A DNA stretch of 64,000 nt from Casuarina equisetifolia (Eukaryota > Streptophyta > Magnoliopsida > Fagales > Casuarinaceae): positions 23,726,451 to 23,790,450 of the forward strand of contig CM052357.1 in assembly GCA_028551475.1 (NCBI GenBank). Reading direction: 5' to 3'. The notes under the pieces were generated by a model that did not search any database, had not been told where the DNA came from, and worked only from the letters and a program-made list of their open reading frames with translations. Within the stretch, counting starts at the first letter, position 1. The number at the start of each line of letters is the position of its first letter. Shown here piece by piece: positions 62,317-64,000 of this stretch. Position numbers and translations under genes: made by a program.

Positions 62317-63048
62317 CACTGATCACTGATGTGACCCTCAAAACCTTATATTATAAACAACTTGAAAAATTATTTAATCTTTACACCTAACTTTGACTCT
62401 ATGATTAACAAAACCCATATGTCTCTCGCCCTCAAATCTCACTTTACTTAGTGGAAGAGGCACTCGAAATTACATTATATAATTTCTCTGCAGCCATTTA
62501 TATCGGTTTCTCTGCAGTATCCACCGCAGCCACCTTCCGCTCTCTTCCTTCGCCATGTCAAAGCTTTCATAATGTACCATTCACCGTCCGAACGTTACAT
62601 TTAGAAAATACATCCTGATGAAACGGTAGACTCATTTCAATTTGGAAGGAGTCTACCTATTGCGTTGAAAAGAGAAAGGGATTCTCGTCAGCGAACAGTG
62701 AACACATAATTATCAAATAAACATTCTTAGACTATTTTGATAGGGAATACTTACTGTCGTTGGATTTTAGTCGTTGATTTTCAAATTGGTTCGGTGGTGG
62801 AAAACGAAAGAACAATAGACGAAAGGGGAGAAATTAAGAAAATTTGACCAGGGGAGATTTCAAAAGAACTGATATAAGGACACTTAAGCTTTGAAAAAAT
62901 TTGAAGAAACTGATATAGACACCGTGTTGGGAAATGTCTTTCTATATCTGTTATTTACTAATCAAGTATTTGGGCGCTGTGGTCGAGGTGGTCCCTTTTA
63001 TTTTCAGCACGAAAGGTACACCAAGTATATACTAATCCAACTCTAAAT

Positions 63049-63132
63049 GGTCAAATTCTACATCTTTGATCCAGTAAAGGAAAAGGATGTCTGAAAATGC
63101 ATGCCAACATTCAAACCAAGTGCCTATATATT
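63049..63132 (+). promoter_or_regulatory. Promoter of peptide gene 7 (W-box core and TATA)
   Basis: GGTCAA at 63049-63054 (reverse W-box core), the cagtaaagg-aaaaggatg block, and tatatatt at 63125-63132, 44 nt before ATG 63169. Confidence 0.5.
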
Positions 63133-63168
63133 GGTTGTGTTATTCGTTAATCTGTTCCATAAGGCAAC

Positions 63169-64000
63169 ATGAGGTTTGCGGATAAGAGACGCTTCATCCT
63201 TGATTTTCTTATCCTTTGTACCCTACTCCTTGCACAGAGCTTTCTCGTCATAGGTAAGAGGAGCAATTTTCTCTTTAAGCTTTTCATGTCTATAGGCTAT
63301 TGCTTTAGGTACTGTGTTGTTTAGTTGTGGGTAAACGGCTGTGTGTAGACCTCCATAACAGATAGAAATGGTAAATTAACATAGATCGGAAAATAAAATA
63401 AAAAATTCAACTCTTTGCTCCTATTTTTCTCGTGCGAGTGCTAAATAATATGCCTCAAGGTAACTTTGTAGTCATGCATGTAGATTGTTGGATTTTGTCT
63501 TGACAACCTAACGAGTTAGAAAATGACTAATTTCCTCCCTTAATGCTGTCTTAAGAAAGAAAAGTACCTGAAGATATGTTAAAGATATTAGACCAAATAT
63601 TAATGATATGCAACAACCATTATTTCTAGTATGTCACAGAACCTTAAGCATTGGAAAATCATGAAAATTTAGTTTTTAAGTGATAGAATGATGCGATGAA
63701 ACCATAATGATGTAGTTGGTGGTAAAATGTTGTACTAGAAGTTGGTTTATTTATTATGTTTGAAAAGGCTCAACTTCCTAACATAGTATTAGAACTTTAT
63801 TCAAGCACAACACCTTATTTTGAACTAGATCCTCATAATTTTATTTTGTTGCTCTATATTACTCATAAATTGAATCTTCATAGGCTTCCTATAAATGAGG
63901 AGAGAAGAAGCATCCAAAATGGTAGTTTTCCCTAAATCTTCCATATCTTGACATGATATCTTTCTTATTTGTTTAGGTATCCCCTTTTGTTAACTACTAG
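63169..64000 (+). CDS. Peptide gene 7: first exon and intron start, cut by the window edge
   Basis: Exon 1 (63169-63253) encodes MRFADKRRFILDFLILCTLL and a few more residues ending at a GTAAGAGG donor, with promoter and spacing as in the intact sisters. The following 750 bp match the intron of gene 3 (for example a gttagaaaatg-ctaatttcctccctta stretch at 63515, and ttccataacagatagaaatgg). Exon 2 should lie a few hundred bases beyond the window. Whether the gene is whole cannot be told here. Confidence 0.6.

Larger units (their letters stand above)
60831..63030. other. Intergenic host DNA with old duplicates
   Basis: 61180-61640 matches 2860-2975 plus 8800-9050 without the Gypsy insertion. 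62165-62225 is a partial spacer module. 62460-62720 matches 9130-9360. A C9-11/A12 run lies at about 61423-61445. No gene seen apart from the exon remnant at 61855. Confidence 0.5.

Noticed and set aside
1-64000. CRISPR arrays, bacterial operons, tRNA or rRNA genes
   Set aside because: No spaced palindromic repeats, no bacterial gene layout, and no cloverleaf or rRNA sequence recognised. The window is plant nuclear DNA.

Overview
The window is nuclear DNA from a flowering plant, most likely a woody eudicot; I cannot name the species with confidence. The evidence is AT-rich intergenic DNA, GT-AG introns, nested Copia and Gypsy retroelements, an L1-type LINE fragment, and a stretch of chloroplast ycf1 transferred to the nucleus. 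No long, intact ordinary host gene is present, and most long open frames belong to decayed transposable elements.

The host backbone, from about 9.6 kb to the right edge, is an old tandem and segmental array built around one small two-exon gene. Exon 1 is about 85 bp and encodes a basic N-terminus plus a hydrophobic signal sequence (for example MRLAVKRCFLLNFLILNTLL). It ends at a conserved GTAAGAGG donor. A 0.4-1.5 kb intron follows. Exon 2 (about 145-185 bp) starts with a conserved GEKMxKLVHARDA-like block, continues with a basic linker, and ends in a polyproline tail with a variable tip (APRGPNN, APTGPKP, SGLNGPIPY, MAPPR). I count four near-intact copies (14.3, 26.5, 30.7 and 46.9 kb), one copy without its start codon (41.6 kb), one copy cut off by the right edge (63.2 kb), one copy split by a Copia element (50.3-56.8 kb), and many orphan or decayed exons. 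Most complete copies share a promoter block with TTGACC or GGTCAA (W-box cores) and a TATA box 43-44 nt upstream of the ATG. These look like precursors of secreted, proline-rich signalling peptides. The tail recalls CLE, IDA and PIP peptides, but I cannot place it in a known family.

Layout: 1-1150, LINE-associated repeat; 1.2-2.98 kb, host duplicated DNA; 2.98-8.79 kb, old Gypsy element on the minus strand carrying a ycf1 plastid insert; 9.6-11.7 kb, a segmental duplicate of 44.9-46.7 kb; 14.3-15.0 kb, peptide gene 1; 18.1-19.6 kb, minus-strand LINE; 20.1-25.6 kb, Copia element; 26.3-27.2 kb, peptide gene 2; 30.2-32.1 kb, orphan exon plus peptide gene 3; 32.7-38.1 kb, youngest element, a chromodomain Gypsy; 41.5-43.4 kb, peptide gene 4; 46.4-48.4 kb, four tandem first exons leading into peptide gene 5; 48.5-49.8 kb, Copia scraps in opposite orientations; 50.1-56.8 kb, peptide gene 6 with a nested Copia; 58.0 kb, orphan exon 2; 59.4-60.3 kb, pseudogene of a trigger-factor N-domain protein inside a third copy of the segmental repeat; 63.0-64 kb, start of peptide gene 7.

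The likely shared theme is birth-and-death evolution of a clustered, possibly defence-regulated, secreted peptide family broken up by retrotransposons. Function, expression and family identity are inferences from sequence alone.
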